64,000 nucleotides of DNA from Gammaproteobacteria bacterium (GTDB lineage: Bacteria > Pseudomonadota > Gammaproteobacteria > Steroidobacterales > JABDKV01): assembly GCA_029862165.1 (NCBI GenBank), contig JAOTXU010000003.1, positions 124,001 to 188,000 on the forward strand, read 5' to 3'. The notes under the pieces are model-generated. The model made no database searches and was not told where the DNA came from. It saw only the letters and a list, made by a program, of their open reading frames with translations. The stretch's first letter is position 1. Every line of letters begins with the position of its first letter. The position numbers and the translations under genes were made by a program. Below, one piece after another: positions 51,124 through 61,367 of this stretch.

Positions 51124-52455
51124 TCAAGAATCTAGAACGTGCTGTGTACTGTACGCCGAGGTTAACGCGCCGGGGGTGGTACCGCTGCGGCCGACACCCA
51201 ATGTGAATTCAGGATAGGCTTCCAGACCGCATTCGCTCACGTCTACACCTTCGAATTCGTCCTGTTCGGATACCCGGATACCCATGATCTTTCGAATCAA
51301 CCACCAGGTTGCGAAGCTGGTGCCAAAGACCCAGGCAAAGATAACGGTGATGCCGAGTAACTGCGCCAGTAGCTGCAACCAGACGGAACCGGATTCACCC
51401 TGATTTGATATTACAACGGCCAACAGACCCCAGATTCCGACTATGCCGTGAACCGATATTGCGCCCACCGGGTCGTCGATTTTGAGCTTGTCGATGGAGA
51501 CGATCGCGGTTACAACGATCAGTCCACCCACGGCGCCGATTGCCGTTGCCAACAACGGTGTTGGGGTGAGTGGTTCGGCAGTGATCGCCACGAGACCGGC
51601 CAGCGCGCCATTGAGCGCCATGGTCAGGTCGGCTTTGCCGAACAAGGCCCGCGCCAGAAACAACGCCGCCATAAGTCCGCCAGCAGCTGCCATGTTGGTG
51701 TTGACGAATACCAGCGCAACCGAGTTTGCCTCACCGACATCCGACACTTTCAACTCCGAACCGCCATTGAAGCCGAACCACCCCAGCCAGAGTATGAAAG
51801 TACCCAGCGTTGCGAGTGGCAGGTTGCAGCCCGGGATCGCCAGGATCTTTCCATCGGGACCGTATTTACCCTTGCGGGCACCGAGCAATAGCACGCCGGC
51901 CAATGCTGCCGCTGCACCCGTCATATGTACGACACCGGAGCCCGCAAAATCCAGGAAACCGGCCTGCTCGAGGAATCCGCCGCCCCATTTCCAGAATCCC
52001 TGCACCGGATAGATGAAGCCCGTCATGACCACAGCAAACAGAAGAAACGCCCAGAGTTTCATGCGTTCGGCAACCGCGCCTGAAACTATCGACATGGCTG
52101 TTGCCACGAAAACAACCTGGAAGAAAAAATCCGACAGATTTGAGTAATACGGTGCGTCCACGCCGCCGGCCAGTACGGCTTGCGCCGTATTGTCGTCTGC
52201 ACCCAGCATGCCGATGCCGGGAATGAACGCATTGATGGCATCGCCATACATGATGCCGTAACCACAGAGCATGTACATGATGCACGCTACTGCATACAGC
52301 CCCACGTTCTTGGTCAATATCTCGGCCGTATTCTTGGCACGCACGAGACCGGCTTCGAGCATCGTGAAGCCCGCAGCCATCCACATGACCAGCGCACCGC
52401 ACATCAGAAAATAGAAAGTATCGAGTGCGTAGCTCAGCTCAATTACTCTATCCAC
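51124..52455 (-). CDS. amtB: Ammonium transporter
   Basis: Amt-family pattern: GFTMLEAGLVRAKNTAEILTKN, GSGVVHMTGAAAALAGVLLLG, DPVGAISVHGIVGIWGLL. Confidence 0.95.
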   Translation of the reverse strand: MDRVIELSYALDTFYFLMCGALVMWMAAGFTMLEAGLVRAKNTAEILTKNVGLYAVACIMYMLCGYGIMYGDAINAFIPGIGMLGADDNTAQAVLAGGVDAPYYSNLSDFFFQVVFVATAMSIVSGAVAERMKLWAFLLFAVVMTGFIYPVQGFWKWGGGFLEQAGFLDFAGSGVVHMTGAAAALAGVLLLGARKGKYGPDGKILAIPGCNLPLATLGTFILWLGWFGFNGGSELKVSDVGEANSVALVFVNTNMAAAGGLMAALFLARALFGKADLTMALNGALAGLVAITAEPLTPTPLLATAIGAVGGLIVVTAIVSIDKLKIDDPVGAISVHGIVGIWGLLAVVISNQGESGSVWLQLLAQLLGITVIFAWVFGTSFATWWLIRKIMGIRVSEQDEFEGVDVSECGLEAYPEFTLGVGRSGTTPGALTSAYSTQHVLDS

Positions 52456-52490
52456 GTATTCTTCTCCCGTCCTTCCGGACTCGCGCTCGT

Positions 52491-53111
52491 TTACTGATTG
52501 AAGTCAAAACCCTTGCTGATTCCAAATACCAGATTGGATTCTTTGTTTCCGCCCAACAGGTCGTTGTCGCTGTACACCCACTCGAGCGACAGATCAACGC
52601 CTTCTACTTCAAAGCCGTAACCGGCGGAGTAGTAGTTGCCATCAAAGTCCTGACCAAAAGTTCCGAGTACGGCATACAAGCCGCTTTCGTGTTCAAAGGT
52701 CAATGAGCTAAAGCTGTAGTCCAGAGTCGGGCCGGTGAAGTTATCGTATTTTCCGCCGGCGTAATCCAGCGTGACGAAATCGAAGCCTGCGCTGAGATTT
52801 ATTTCCTGGTAGGTGTCATCGAACTTGTCCGTGTAGAAATAGCCCGTGGCGCCGATGCCAAAACTAAAGTCACCTGCGGTCCAGCCATAACCACCATAGC
52901 CGTCGATTTCTGCACCCTGGCCGACATCTGCCGCCCAGGTACCCAGATAGAAGCCACTTTTTTCGAAGTCGACGCCACCTTGGGCTGAGGACGTGCTTTG
53001 GGGGATTCCGCGATAGATATAGTGGCTCTGCCAGCCAATATTGCCGGAGACGTCGGCATAAGCCGGTATCGTCGTGATCAGTAGTGCGCCGATGAGAGTC
53101 TTGCGTAGCAT
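52491..53111 (-). CDS. TorF-type putative porin (TIGR02001-like)
   Basis: Signal peptide, ADVSGNIGWQSHYIYRGIPQSTSSAQGGVDFEKSGFYLGTWAADV. Confidence 0.85.
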   Translation of the reverse strand: MLRKTLIGALLITTIPAYADVSGNIGWQSHYIYRGIPQSTSSAQGGVDFEKSGFYLGTWAADVGQGAEIDGYGGYGWTAGDFSFGIGATGYFYTDKFDDTYQEINLSAGFDFVTLDYAGGKYDNFTGPTLDYSFSSLTFEHESGLYAVLGTFGQDFDGNYYSAGYGFEVEGVDLSLEWVYSDNDLLGGNKESNLVFGISKGFDFNQ

Positions 53112-53310
53112 CGAAGTATCCCCCTAGAGTCCCAACCATTTGGCACCAACGGAAGACTCCAAAGCATGATTCATGCCAACAGCCAGGAATCAATGAGAAT
53201 CAAGCGCTTGGGGATGTGGTGGGGGAGCGGGTTGTTACTGCCGCAAGGACTTTGGCGCATCGGGCCGGTGGTGTCGCACCCTTTTGGTGCGATTTCTCGC
53301 GTAGCCGCAG

Positions 53311-54081
53311 TTACAGATGCCGCGCCGGGGCGATACCGGATCGCCGGGCAGCCAGGCACAGCAACAGCCCTAACAAAGCGATCGACAGGGATCCGCCGCC
53401 ACCGCTGGATAACGCAGCCCGGGGCAACGATCGATTGTCCAGGATGACGTCCTCCATGGCCAACAGGCTCAGGGCCGGGCTTTCTGCCGGACCATATTCC
53501 AGCACCAGCTCACCTGTGTAGGCGTCGTAGACTTCGATGAGCACGTCGTAGTAATCCGGCGGGAAGCCTGAGAGCAATTCAGTTTCGACTTCATAATCGT
53601 CCAGACCGGAATTGCCATAGATGGTGAACACTTCACTGTCGAATACCCGAAACCAGTTGCCAATTTCACCACGCAGGTAAACCTGCACGAACAATTGCGC
53701 ATCGAAATAATCCGTATCGATATCCATACTCACCCGCAGATAGGTGTAAAAGCCGTCCAGGTCCAGGTCGTCAAAGAGCTGCGTGCGCGCCGAATAGATC
53801 CGGTATGGGCAACAATTCAGGTTTTGTGCGCCGACTGAGCTCTGTTTTTCAGAGCGTGCCGGCGTAGATTTCGCTTTCACGTCGTAGTCTTGCAGCGTAG
53901 CCGGGTCGTGTCGATCTGCAGTGCCACGATCGCTTTTGAAACCTGCGGTGGAACGCACCATTTGCGCACTGTCTTCAGCCAGGGCGATGTTATTCGTGCT
54001 GATTGCAAGTATCAACGCAATCATGAATTGTATGTGCCGGCCGGTGCCGGACCTTGAAAAGTTCATAGCAACCTCTTGCAT
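53311..54081 (-). CDS. Secreted protein with GlyGly-CTERM-like C-terminus (choice-of-anchor H-like)
   Basis: Signal peptide; C-term SSGGGGSLSIALLGLLLCLAARRSG. Confidence 0.65.
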   Translation of the reverse strand: MQEVAMNFSRSGTGRHIQFMIALILAISTNNIALAEDSAQMVRSTAGFKSDRGTADRHDPATLQDYDVKAKSTPARSEKQSSVGAQNLNCCPYRIYSARTQLFDDLDLDGFYTYLRVSMDIDTDYFDAQLFVQVYLRGEIGNWFRVFDSEVFTIYGNSGLDDYEVETELLSGFPPDYYDVLIEVYDAYTGELVLEYGPAESPALSLLAMEDVILDNRSLPRAALSSGGGGSLSIALLGLLLCLAARRSGIAPARHL

Positions 54082-54198
54082 GTCTATTGCTGAGCGTTGC
54101 GTCTATTTAAGCGCAGACTGGATGAACGTAGACTGAATTTCCCGCAGGGCTTTGTGGTGGGGCCGAGACGGCCCGCTGGCCTGGCGGCGTTGCGTTGT

Positions 54199-54354
54199 TC
54201 AGGTTTTGCGTTTGGCTCTGAACACGAAAGGAATGGCGAGTGGCCCAATCAACAGAGCAATAACCACCCAGAATACGACGTCAGCCTGTCGTGACTTCGC
54301 GATCTGATAGCAAGCCACCATGGACAACAGAGTTAGGGCTAATAACCAAACCAT
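54199..54354 (-). CDS. Small membrane protein (51 aa), not in the ORF track
   Basis: MVWLLALTLLSMVACYQIAKSRQADVVFWVVIALLIGPLAIPFVFRAKRKT*; two TMs; 5 bp downstream of argH. Confidence 0.65.
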   Translation of the reverse strand: MVWLLALTLLSMVACYQIAKSRQADVVFWVVIALLIGPLAIPFVFRAKRKT

Positions 54355-54358
54355 GCGC

Positions 54359-55666
54359 TTATTTTGGCACTTTTGCCCGCGTCAGCTTTGCGAGTCGCTG
54401 TTCCAGGGTTTCCAGGCAGAGATTGCCGGCGGCACCGGGCGAGACTTTTTTGGTCAGGCTCTCCTCTGGTGTGCTCTCGGTCGTGTCGACGAGATCAGTT
54501 TTTGCTGCCCGATAGGCCTGGCGGAACGGCATGCCCTGCCGGGCATTTTCGATCGCCTGATCGGTTGCATACATGGCAGGCTCGATTGCACCTCGCAGTT
54601 TTTCCTCGTTGAAGCTTGTGCTCAGAATCAACGCCGGCATACAGGACATGGCCTCCAGTCCCCGCGCGAAAGCACGCAGTAACGGTCCCTTCGTAGTTTG
54701 CAGGTCACGGTGATAGCCGCTGGGTAGTGACAACACTGCATGCATCTCAGTGATGGCGCCCTGAACCACGCCATGCGTGGCACGCAATAACTCGATCAGA
54801 TCGGGATTACGTTTGTTGGGCATGATCGATGAACCGGTCGTGAGCTGTTCGGGCAGTTTCACAAAGCCGAACTCGCTGCTGGTAAATAAACTCAAATCCC
54901 AGGCGTAACGCCGGACATCCAGCAATGCCTGACCCAGGCTGTTGAGCGCCTGTAACTCAAATTTGCCTCGGCTGTTTTGCGTGTAAACGGGGTTGAGTTG
55001 CAGGCGATCGAACGCAAGGGCGCTGGTAGTGTAATCGCGATCCAGTAGCAGATTCACGCCGTAACCGGCAGCGGTGCCGAGCGGGTTGGCGTTAATCCAG
55101 TTGTGTGATGCTTCGGCCAATACTGCATTGTCGATAAACGCCTCTGCAAAACCGGCAAACCAGGTACCGACCGACGACACGACGGCGCGTTGCATATGCG
55201 TGTAGCCAGGCATCGGGGTGTGTGCGTAGTCACGGGCTTGTGCCAGACAGGCTTCTGCTGTGACGCGACAGTGCCCGACCAGCTCCTCTAACGCATCACG
55301 CATGAACAACCGTGTGGCCACCAGCACCTGGTCGTTGCGGCTGCGGCCGGTGTGTACTTTCTCTCCGACTTCGCCCAAGCGTTCGACCAGCCACGCCTCG
55401 ATCGCTGAATGACCGTCCTCATAACGTTCGTCCAGTACGAATTTTCCGTCGGCGACTTGCCGCGCCAATTCATCGAGCCCCGTGCATAGATCCGATTGTT
55501 CGGCTGGCGACAGCAAACCGATCCTGGCCAGCCCTTCGACATGTGCGACGGTTGCCTGAATATCGTAGTGCAATAGCTGGCGATCGAGGATCACGTCATC
55601 CGCAGCCAGAAACCGCATGACGCGTTCGTCAACGTCCGTTGTGTTATTGCCCCACAGATAATTCAT
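54359..55666 (-). CDS. argH: Argininosuccinate lyase
   Basis: VHTGRSRNDQVLVATRLF, GSSIMPNKRNPDLIELLRA. Confidence 0.96.
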   Translation of the reverse strand: MNYLWGNNTTDVDERVMRFLAADDVILDRQLLHYDIQATVAHVEGLARIGLLSPAEQSDLCTGLDELARQVADGKFVLDERYEDGHSAIEAWLVERLGEVGEKVHTGRSRNDQVLVATRLFMRDALEELVGHCRVTAEACLAQARDYAHTPMPGYTHMQRAVVSSVGTWFAGFAEAFIDNAVLAEASHNWINANPLGTAAGYGVNLLLDRDYTTSALAFDRLQLNPVYTQNSRGKFELQALNSLGQALLDVRRYAWDLSLFTSSEFGFVKLPEQLTTGSSIMPNKRNPDLIELLRATHGVVQGAITEMHAVLSLPSGYHRDLQTTKGPLLRAFARGLEAMSCMPALILSTSFNEEKLRGAIEPAMYATDQAIENARQGMPFRQAYRAAKTDLVDTTESTPEESLTKKVSPGAAGNLCLETLEQRLAKLTRAKVPK

Positions 55667-56609
55667 CGTCCAGGCCCTCCAGCTCGGCATGCTCACATGC
55701 CAGGTTGATATTTTGGATTGCCTGCGTGGCTGCGCCCTTGAGCAGGTTGTCGAGTGTAGAAAACACGACCAGACGACGTCCGTTGGCAGACAGTTGCCAG
55801 CCTCCGACCGTCGCGTGATGCCGGCCGACGCTGTCCGCTACCAGCGGCACTTCATCAGTCACGTGTACAAGGGGTTCACTGGCGTAAACCCGCTCATAGC
55901 ACATGCGCACATCACCATGGGTCATCGATTTGTCGAGTGTCATGGTTACGGTCATCGATATGCCGCGAAAAAATTCCGCGACATGTGGGAAAAAGCGCAC
56001 CTCGGTACCGAGGCGATGACTCACTTCCTGCTCGTGCAGATGACCGATGGGCTGATAAGGCAGCAGGTTGCCGGCTAACAGGGTTGCATCATTTTTCTTC
56101 GATGGTTTCGTGCCCGCGCCGCTGTAACCCGAGACGCCAAAACAATGTGGTGGCTCACTGACAAAGTTCCGTAACGGAGCGATTGCAAGCTGCATGGCAG
56201 TGGCATAACAACCGGGGTTGCTGATACACAGGCGGCCTTCGCGTTCATTTCGCGACAGTTCCGGCAGGCCATAGTGCCACTGGTTGTCGAAACGGTGATC
56301 GCCACTGAGATCGACGATGATCGTATTCGTTTTTTTTAGTTTGGCCGCGTAATTATCAGACAGGCCGTTGGGCAGGGCCAGCACGCAGATATCGACGTCG
56401 CGTTTAGCAACAGCCTCAGCGTCAAGCGTTTCAAAGCGCAAATCTGGATCGGCGTTCTTGACGTGTTTGACCAAGCGTTGCCCAACCAGCTCACGCGAGC
56501 TCGCATAGCCGAGTTGGAGGCCGGGATGGTCGCCAATGAGGCGCATGAGTTCCAGGCCAACGTAGCCCCGCGCGCCTACCAAACCCAGTTTTATCGGTGA
56601 TGCAGTCAT
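55644..56609 (-). CDS. argC: N-acetyl-gamma-glutamyl-phosphate reductase
   Basis: GLVGARGYVGLELMRL, ISNPGCYATAMQLAIAPL, GVSGYSGAGTKPS. Confidence 0.95.
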   Translation of the reverse strand: MTASPIKLGLVGARGYVGLELMRLIGDHPGLQLGYASSRELVGQRLVKHVKNADPDLRFETLDAEAVAKRDVDICVLALPNGLSDNYAAKLKKTNTIIVDLSGDHRFDNQWHYGLPELSRNEREGRLCISNPGCYATAMQLAIAPLRNFVSEPPHCFGVSGYSGAGTKPSKKNDATLLAGNLLPYQPIGHLHEQEVSHRLGTEVRFFPHVAEFFRGISMTVTMTLDKSMTHGDVRMCYERVYASEPLVHVTDEVPLVADSVGRHHATVGGWQLSANGRRLVVFSTLDNLLKGAATQAIQNINLACEHAELEGLDDELSVGQ

Positions 56610-56619
56610 AAATATGTAC

Positions 56620-57936
56620 TCAGGTCAGTGTTTCCCTTGCCGACATGGCACGATCCACGCAATTGCGAATCGTCTTCATGTCATCGATTCCGTACCAGAA
56701 GACGTTCCAGGCGTCGCCTTTGATGCAGCCGTCGCAATGCTGAAAATAAAAGCGATTGATTGGATTGTCCGGACGCGCGCGCCAATACAACGACGGGTGT
56801 GCCTTGCGTAGCCGTGCCCACAATGCGGAACCGAGACCTTCGCCCTGCGCCTGTTCGGTTACTGCAAATTTGTCCAGTCGTGCAGCCAGCCCGCCGTTCA
56901 CTACGATGGCAGCTGCATGATAGGTGTCGCTTACATAGGCTGCAGCAAGCTCGGTCTTTCCAGTGTAGTCCTCAGCCAGAGACCGGCCGAAGCTAGACGC
57001 AACCAGCTTACGCAAGCGTTGCATATCGACACTGTCCCAATCGTCATAAACGACAATGCGTTCACCAACACGCACGAAAGTCCCAGACCCACGATGTGTA
57101 AAGAGTTCTTTGGCCAGCAACCCCGGCCGGGTGATCGAAACGGACGACGTGTGGGGGATATCGCGCAGCAGTGAGTTGATCTGCTCCAGCTTCAGCCGCA
57201 TGCCAGAGTGCAGCCAGTCCTGTTGCATCAATTTTTCGTAATCGGTGGCCAGATTGATTGAGGGAATGACCTTGCCGTCGGCATCTATGATGCCACCGGT
57301 GCCGGTAAGGAATATGATTTTCAGCGGTTGTAGTTCGTTGACGAGCGCTTGCGTGGCCACATCGGCATTGACGTTGACGATTTGCCCATCGACAGTCTCG
57401 CCCAGCGGAGACAACACCGGCACGATGTGACTCTCGAGCGAATGGCGCACGATATCCGGGTGCACATTGCTGACTTTTCCGACCATGCCGTATTTGCCGC
57501 TGTCGAGCAGGCGCGTCTCGAATACGCCGTTGGTAATCGAAACCGCCTGGGTGCCGGCCTCACGCAGCGCTTTTACGAGCGTAAGATTTTCCCGCATAAA
57601 TACCTGTCGCGCAGTCTGTAGGACAGCAGGAGAGGTAACCCGGAGCCCGTCGCGAATTTGTGTATCAATACCGCGCTCGGCCAATGCCGCATTGAGTTGT
57701 GGTCCGGCGCCATGCACCACGATGGGCGTCAGTCCGACTTGCTGCAGAAAAACCAAAGAAGAGGTCAGTTCTCTGAGATCGGATTTCAGCGTCGCCCCGC
57801 CAATCTTGATAACAGCAAACTGATCAGCGTCGAGATCGGAGTAACGTTGCAGATACTGCTGAATTTCCTTCTCGTTGCCCAGGTTGCCCAGCAACCGGCG
57901 AATTACGGTACGTAGTTGTTTGTTTGGTGAATTCAT
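56620..57936 (-). CDS. Bifunctional N-acetylglutamate kinase/synthase (NAGK-GNAT fusion)
   Basis: KIGGATLKSDLRELTSSLVFLQQVGLTPIVVHGAGPQLN kinase; C-terminal NAT domain EQAQGEGLGSALWARLRKAHPSLYWRARPDNPINRFYF. Confidence 0.92.
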   Translation of the reverse strand: MNSPNKQLRTVIRRLLGNLGNEKEIQQYLQRYSDLDADQFAVIKIGGATLKSDLRELTSSLVFLQQVGLTPIVVHGAGPQLNAALAERGIDTQIRDGLRVTSPAVLQTARQVFMRENLTLVKALREAGTQAVSITNGVFETRLLDSGKYGMVGKVSNVHPDIVRHSLESHIVPVLSPLGETVDGQIVNVNADVATQALVNELQPLKIIFLTGTGGIIDADGKVIPSINLATDYEKLMQQDWLHSGMRLKLEQINSLLRDIPHTSSVSITRPGLLAKELFTHRGSGTFVRVGERIVVYDDWDSVDMQRLRKLVASSFGRSLAEDYTGKTELAAAYVSDTYHAAAIVVNGGLAARLDKFAVTEQAQGEGLGSALWARLRKAHPSLYWRARPDNPINRFYFQHCDGCIKGDAWNVFWYGIDDMKTIRNCVDRAMSARETLT

Positions 57937-59009
57937 TGGATGAGTCTTGTGTAGGTTTCGGTCACCTGCGCCAACTGTGCTAGCGCAACCCATTCGTCGG
58001 CGTTGTGAGCCTGGGCGATATCACCGGGGCCGTACACGATTGCGGTCAGGCCTGCGGCAGAAAACAACGCGGCCTCGGTCCAGAAGTCGACCGCATCAGC
58101 AAGTGGCAATCCCAGTGACTCCGCCAACTGTTTGCCTTGGTCTAATTGACTGTCTCTTGCCGGCAGCGATGGCGCCAGAAAGACCGGTTCGAAGCTGGCT
58201 ACTTCATGGGGTTCGGCGAGGTTGCGGAAATCGGTCAGTAGTTTTGATCCGTCTTGCCCCGGCAGCGTGCGCACGCCAAATTTTACGAGAGTATCCGCTG
58301 CGATCATGTTGGGTTTGATACCCCCTTCGATGCGCCCAATATTGAAACGGATGCCCTGCAGGTTTTCGTACGACTTACTTTTCTGTTCGCCGGCGAAATC
58401 GAGTGCGCGCACTGCCCAGCGTGTTGCACGGTGTATGGCGCTGTCATCGGATGCACGTTCTGCGCTGGCATGCCCGGCTACGCCATCAAACGTCATCTGT
58501 GCGGTGGCGATGCCACGGTGCGCCAGCACCGCGCACGCGCCAGACGGTTCCGCCACGATCACATGGTCGTAGTCATGATTGCCGGCGAGAAACTGTTTGA
58601 TGCAACGACTGCTGCCCGCTTCTTCGTCAGAACTGAATAACAGTGCGAGATCGCCCTGGCTGCACGCCGCCGCCGTCAACATGCAGGCCGCCGCGCCTTT
58701 GATATCGCAGGCGCCCAGACCAGTGGCGTGCTCGCTATCGACCTGTAGTGTGAAAGGGTCGGTGTTCCAGGCCGGCGAGACCGGCACCGTGTCGATATGA
58801 AAATTGAATAGCGTTTTCGGCCGACCCCGTTTGGCCAGCAAGTTGACGCTACCGTCTCCGAGGTCGTCCAGTGTTAATTCAAAACCAGTCAGGTGCTCGG
58901 ACAGATAGGCAAAGATGCCCGTGCGGTCTATTGCCCTGGGCGGGTTTTGCGTATCAAAAGCCACCAGCGCCGCCAGATGATCGAGCGTTTGTTTCAGCGA
59001 CGTGTTCAT
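57933..59009 (-). CDS. M20 peptidase: N-acetylcitrulline deacetylase (ArgE'-like)
   Basis: [75 protein letters not shown]. Confidence 0.88.
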   Translation of the reverse strand: MNTSLKQTLDHLAALVAFDTQNPPRAIDRTGIFAYLSEHLTGFELTLDDLGDGSVNLLAKRGRPKTLFNFHIDTVPVSPAWNTDPFTLQVDSEHATGLGACDIKGAAACMLTAAACSQGDLALLFSSDEEAGSSRCIKQFLAGNHDYDHVIVAEPSGACAVLAHRGIATAQMTFDGVAGHASAERASDDSAIHRATRWAVRALDFAGEQKSKSYENLQGIRFNIGRIEGGIKPNMIAADTLVKFGVRTLPGQDGSKLLTDFRNLAEPHEVASFEPVFLAPSLPARDSQLDQGKQLAESLGLPLADAVDFWTEAALFSAAGLTAIVYGPGDIAQAHNADEWVALAQLAQVTETYTRLIQ

Positions 59010-60265
59010 CTGCGATCGCGGCTGGAAGCCGCTCCTACGGAATCGTCGCCGTCTCGACGGCTCGCCGCAAGATCTTTATTGACTTTTGCCCAAACGGCAG
59101 AGCTCTGCCCAAACAATTTGATAAATCCCTGTGCCTCCGCCGATGTCCAGTCGGCGGACTGGGCATACGTAGCACTGTCGTTGACCAGCAGATGGTCGGA
59201 TTCGATCGCTACCGCATCAACGGTGCCGCCGTGTGTTAGCAGTGTGACCGTGCCATTCAAAGCGGACTGTGCGGAGGCGAGATACGCCTCGAGATCAGTC
59301 TTTAGCGGCTCATAGAAAAAACCCTGGTAAACCAGTTCTGCCCATTGCCTGGCAGCAACCGGCTTGAAGCGGTTCTGGTGACGGGTGCAGGTAGCCTCCT
59401 CCAGCGCCCGATGTGCCACGTCCAGGGCCGTCAATCCAGGTGCTTCGTAGACTATGCGACCCTTCAGGCCGACATTCGTGTCGCCGGTGTAGATGCCACG
59501 ACCTACACCATAGGCGCCAAAACGCCGGTTGAGTTCAGCAAGCATGTCGGGGCCTGGACGGGACTCCCCATCAAGAGCAACAGGGATTCCCGCCTCGAAA
59601 GTGATCGCGATTTGCAACGGCTGGTCAGGCCATTCCCCGCGTGGCCGGGTCAGTTGCCGGGTATCGGGGCCTGGTGTTTCCCAGCGGTCAATCTCCGCAC
59701 CGGAAATCGTAACACCGAGCAGGTTTTCGTTAATGGTATAGGTGCTGGTCTTGTCGCGTACGGCGTAGCCACGTTCCTGTAAGTACGATTTTTCGAACTC
59801 CCGTACCTGACGATCACGTTGTTGTATCTCACGGATCGGAGCGACGATCTGATAGTTACCCAGCGCCTGGGTGGTCAGGTCAAAACGCACCTGATCGTTG
59901 CCCATGCCGGTACAACCGTGTGCGAAGTGACGCGTTCCGAGTTCATCGCACAGTTCCAGCGCCTTACGTACGATGACATAGCGATCTGAACACAGTAACG
60001 GATACTGCGATTGGTAAAATTCACCGGCGCGCACAAGTGGTACGACAACTTCCTGCCAGATGTCCTGCGCGGCATCAACGGCTACATGCTTTACAGCACC
60101 GAGCTCCACGGCCCGTTGAGCGATGTAGTCCCGTTCATTTGCCTCCACGCCGCCGGTATCGACAAACAGCGTTGTTACCGCATAGCCTTGTTCTGTGAGC
60201 CACGGCACACAGAAGCTGGTGTCCAGCCCGCCGGAAAATGCCAACACGATTGTTTTGTCTGTCAT
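59006..60265 (-). CDS. argG: Argininosuccinate synthase
   Basis: [33 protein letters not shown], GGAxID-type region. Confidence 0.95.
   Translation of the reverse strand: MTDKTIVLAFSGGLDTSFCVPWLTEQGYAVTTLFVDTGGVEANERDYIAQRAVELGAVKHVAVDAAQDIWQEVVVPLVRAGEFYQSQYPLLCSDRYVIVRKALELCDELGTRHFAHGCTGMGNDQVRFDLTTQALGNYQIVAPIREIQQRDRQVREFEKSYLQERGYAVRDKTSTYTINENLLGVTISGAEIDRWETPGPDTRQLTRPRGEWPDQPLQIAITFEAGIPVALDGESRPGPDMLAELNRRFGAYGVGRGIYTGDTNVGLKGRIVYEAPGLTALDVAHRALEEATCTRHQNRFKPVAARQWAELVYQGFFYEPLKTDLEAYLASAQSALNGTVTLLTHGGTVDAVAIESDHLLVNDSATYAQSADWTSAEAQGFIKLFGQSSAVWAKVNKDLAASRRDGDDSVGAASSRDRR
59014..59038. repeat. REP-like palindromic element inside the argG 3' end
   Basis: GATCGCGGCTGGAAGCCGCTCCTAC (GCGGCT-GGA-AGCCGC); resembles the GTAGGAGCGGCTTC-AGCCGCG REP consensus of pseudomonad/xanthomonad genomes. 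Confidence 0.7.
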
Positions 60266-61269
60266 TCGGATAGTCCTCCGGCCAGCGTGGTCATCAAAGC
60301 CTTTTGCACGTGCAGGCGATTCTCGGCCTCGTCAACTGCAATGCAGTAATCGGCATCCATTACCTCGTCGGTCGCTTTGATATTCCGACGCAGCGGCAGG
60401 CAATGGCTGAACAAGGCGTTATTGGTCCTTAGCATTTTGTGCTCGTCGACGATGAAATGCCGGTTCGCATCGCGCAGGGGTTTTTCCTCTTCCCAGTTGC
60501 CGAAATAGGGCAGGGCACCCCAACTCTTTGCGTAAACCACATCCGCATCCGCATAAGCACTATCGATGTCGTGTGTCACTGTCACCGAAGTGCCGCTGGC
60601 ATGGGCGGCGGTATGTGCCGCATCCATGTACCGTGGGTCGAGTAAGTATTCTTCGCTGGGACAAAGCAGGGTGACATTCATTCCGAACTTGCTGGCGATC
60701 AACAGCGCTGAGTTGGCCACCGCGGTATTGAGCGGTTTCGGATGATAGGTCCAGGTCAACAGAAATTTCTTGCCATCACACATGCCGAGGTGTTCTTGCA
60801 GCGTATGCATGAGTGCAAGCTCCTGGCAGGGATGCACAATAGTTTCCATGTTGATGACCGGTACCGTTGCATGCTCAGCAAATGCTTGCAGCACCCGATC
60901 CTGCCGGTCGATTTGCCAATCCTGGAATTTGGGAAAAGCTCGCACAGCAATCAGATCACAGTAACGCGACAAAACACGAGCAGCCTCGACCACGTGTTCC
61001 TCGGCGGTCCCGTCCATCACACCACCCGGTTCAAATGCCAGTGGCCATGCATCGCGACCGGGTGCAAGCACTACTGCATGTGCGCCAAGCTGAAATGCGC
61101 CGATTTCAAATGAGGTGCGCGTGCGCATGGAAGGATTGAAAAACAACAATGCGACAGACTTGCCGGCCAGCGTGGCGCCGTGCTCACCCTGTTTTAGCTG
61201 CGCTGCCAGATCGAGCAGGGCTTGAAGCTCTGTCCGTGACCAGGTTTCTGTCGTCAAAAAATGCCGCAT
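60262..61269 (-). CDS. argF': N-acetylornithine carbamoyltransferase (ArgF'/AOTCase)
   Basis: [86 protein letters not shown]; as remembered, close to the Xanthomonas AOTCase. Confidence 0.92.
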   Translation of the reverse strand: MRHFLTTETWSRTELQALLDLAAQLKQGEHGATLAGKSVALLFFNPSMRTRTSFEIGAFQLGAHAVVLAPGRDAWPLAFEPGGVMDGTAEEHVVEAARVLSRYCDLIAVRAFPKFQDWQIDRQDRVLQAFAEHATVPVINMETIVHPCQELALMHTLQEHLGMCDGKKFLLTWTYHPKPLNTAVANSALLIASKFGMNVTLLCPSEEYLLDPRYMDAAHTAAHASGTSVTVTHDIDSAYADADVVYAKSWGALPYFGNWEEEKPLRDANRHFIVDEHKMLRTNNALFSHCLPLRRNIKATDEVMDADYCIAVDEAENRLHVQKALMTTLAGGLSE

Positions 61270-61304
61270 CGCCTTGTGTAACTCCTGCCCCGCTTGTCGA
61301 AGGT

Positions 61305-61331
61305 AAAAAAAAACCCAGCCATGTGGCTGGG
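61305..61331 (-). terminator. Attenuator terminator upstream of argF'
   Basis: Minus strand CCCAGCC-ACAT-GGCTGGG-T9. Confidence 0.93.
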
Positions 61332-61367
61332 CTTATATGATTCTTGGTTGACGCGTACTACCCAGCC
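61325..61367 (-). promoter_or_regulatory. Candidate antiterminator for arg operon
   Basis: Minus strand GGCTGGG at 61367-61361 (last codons of the leader) is complementary to the terminator 5' arm CCCAGCC (61331-61325). Confidence 0.75.

Noticed and set aside
53274-53292. TCGCACC-CTTTT-GGTGCGA hairpin as a terminator
   Set aside because: Lacks a U-tract on the minus strand, which is the relevant one; left unannotated.
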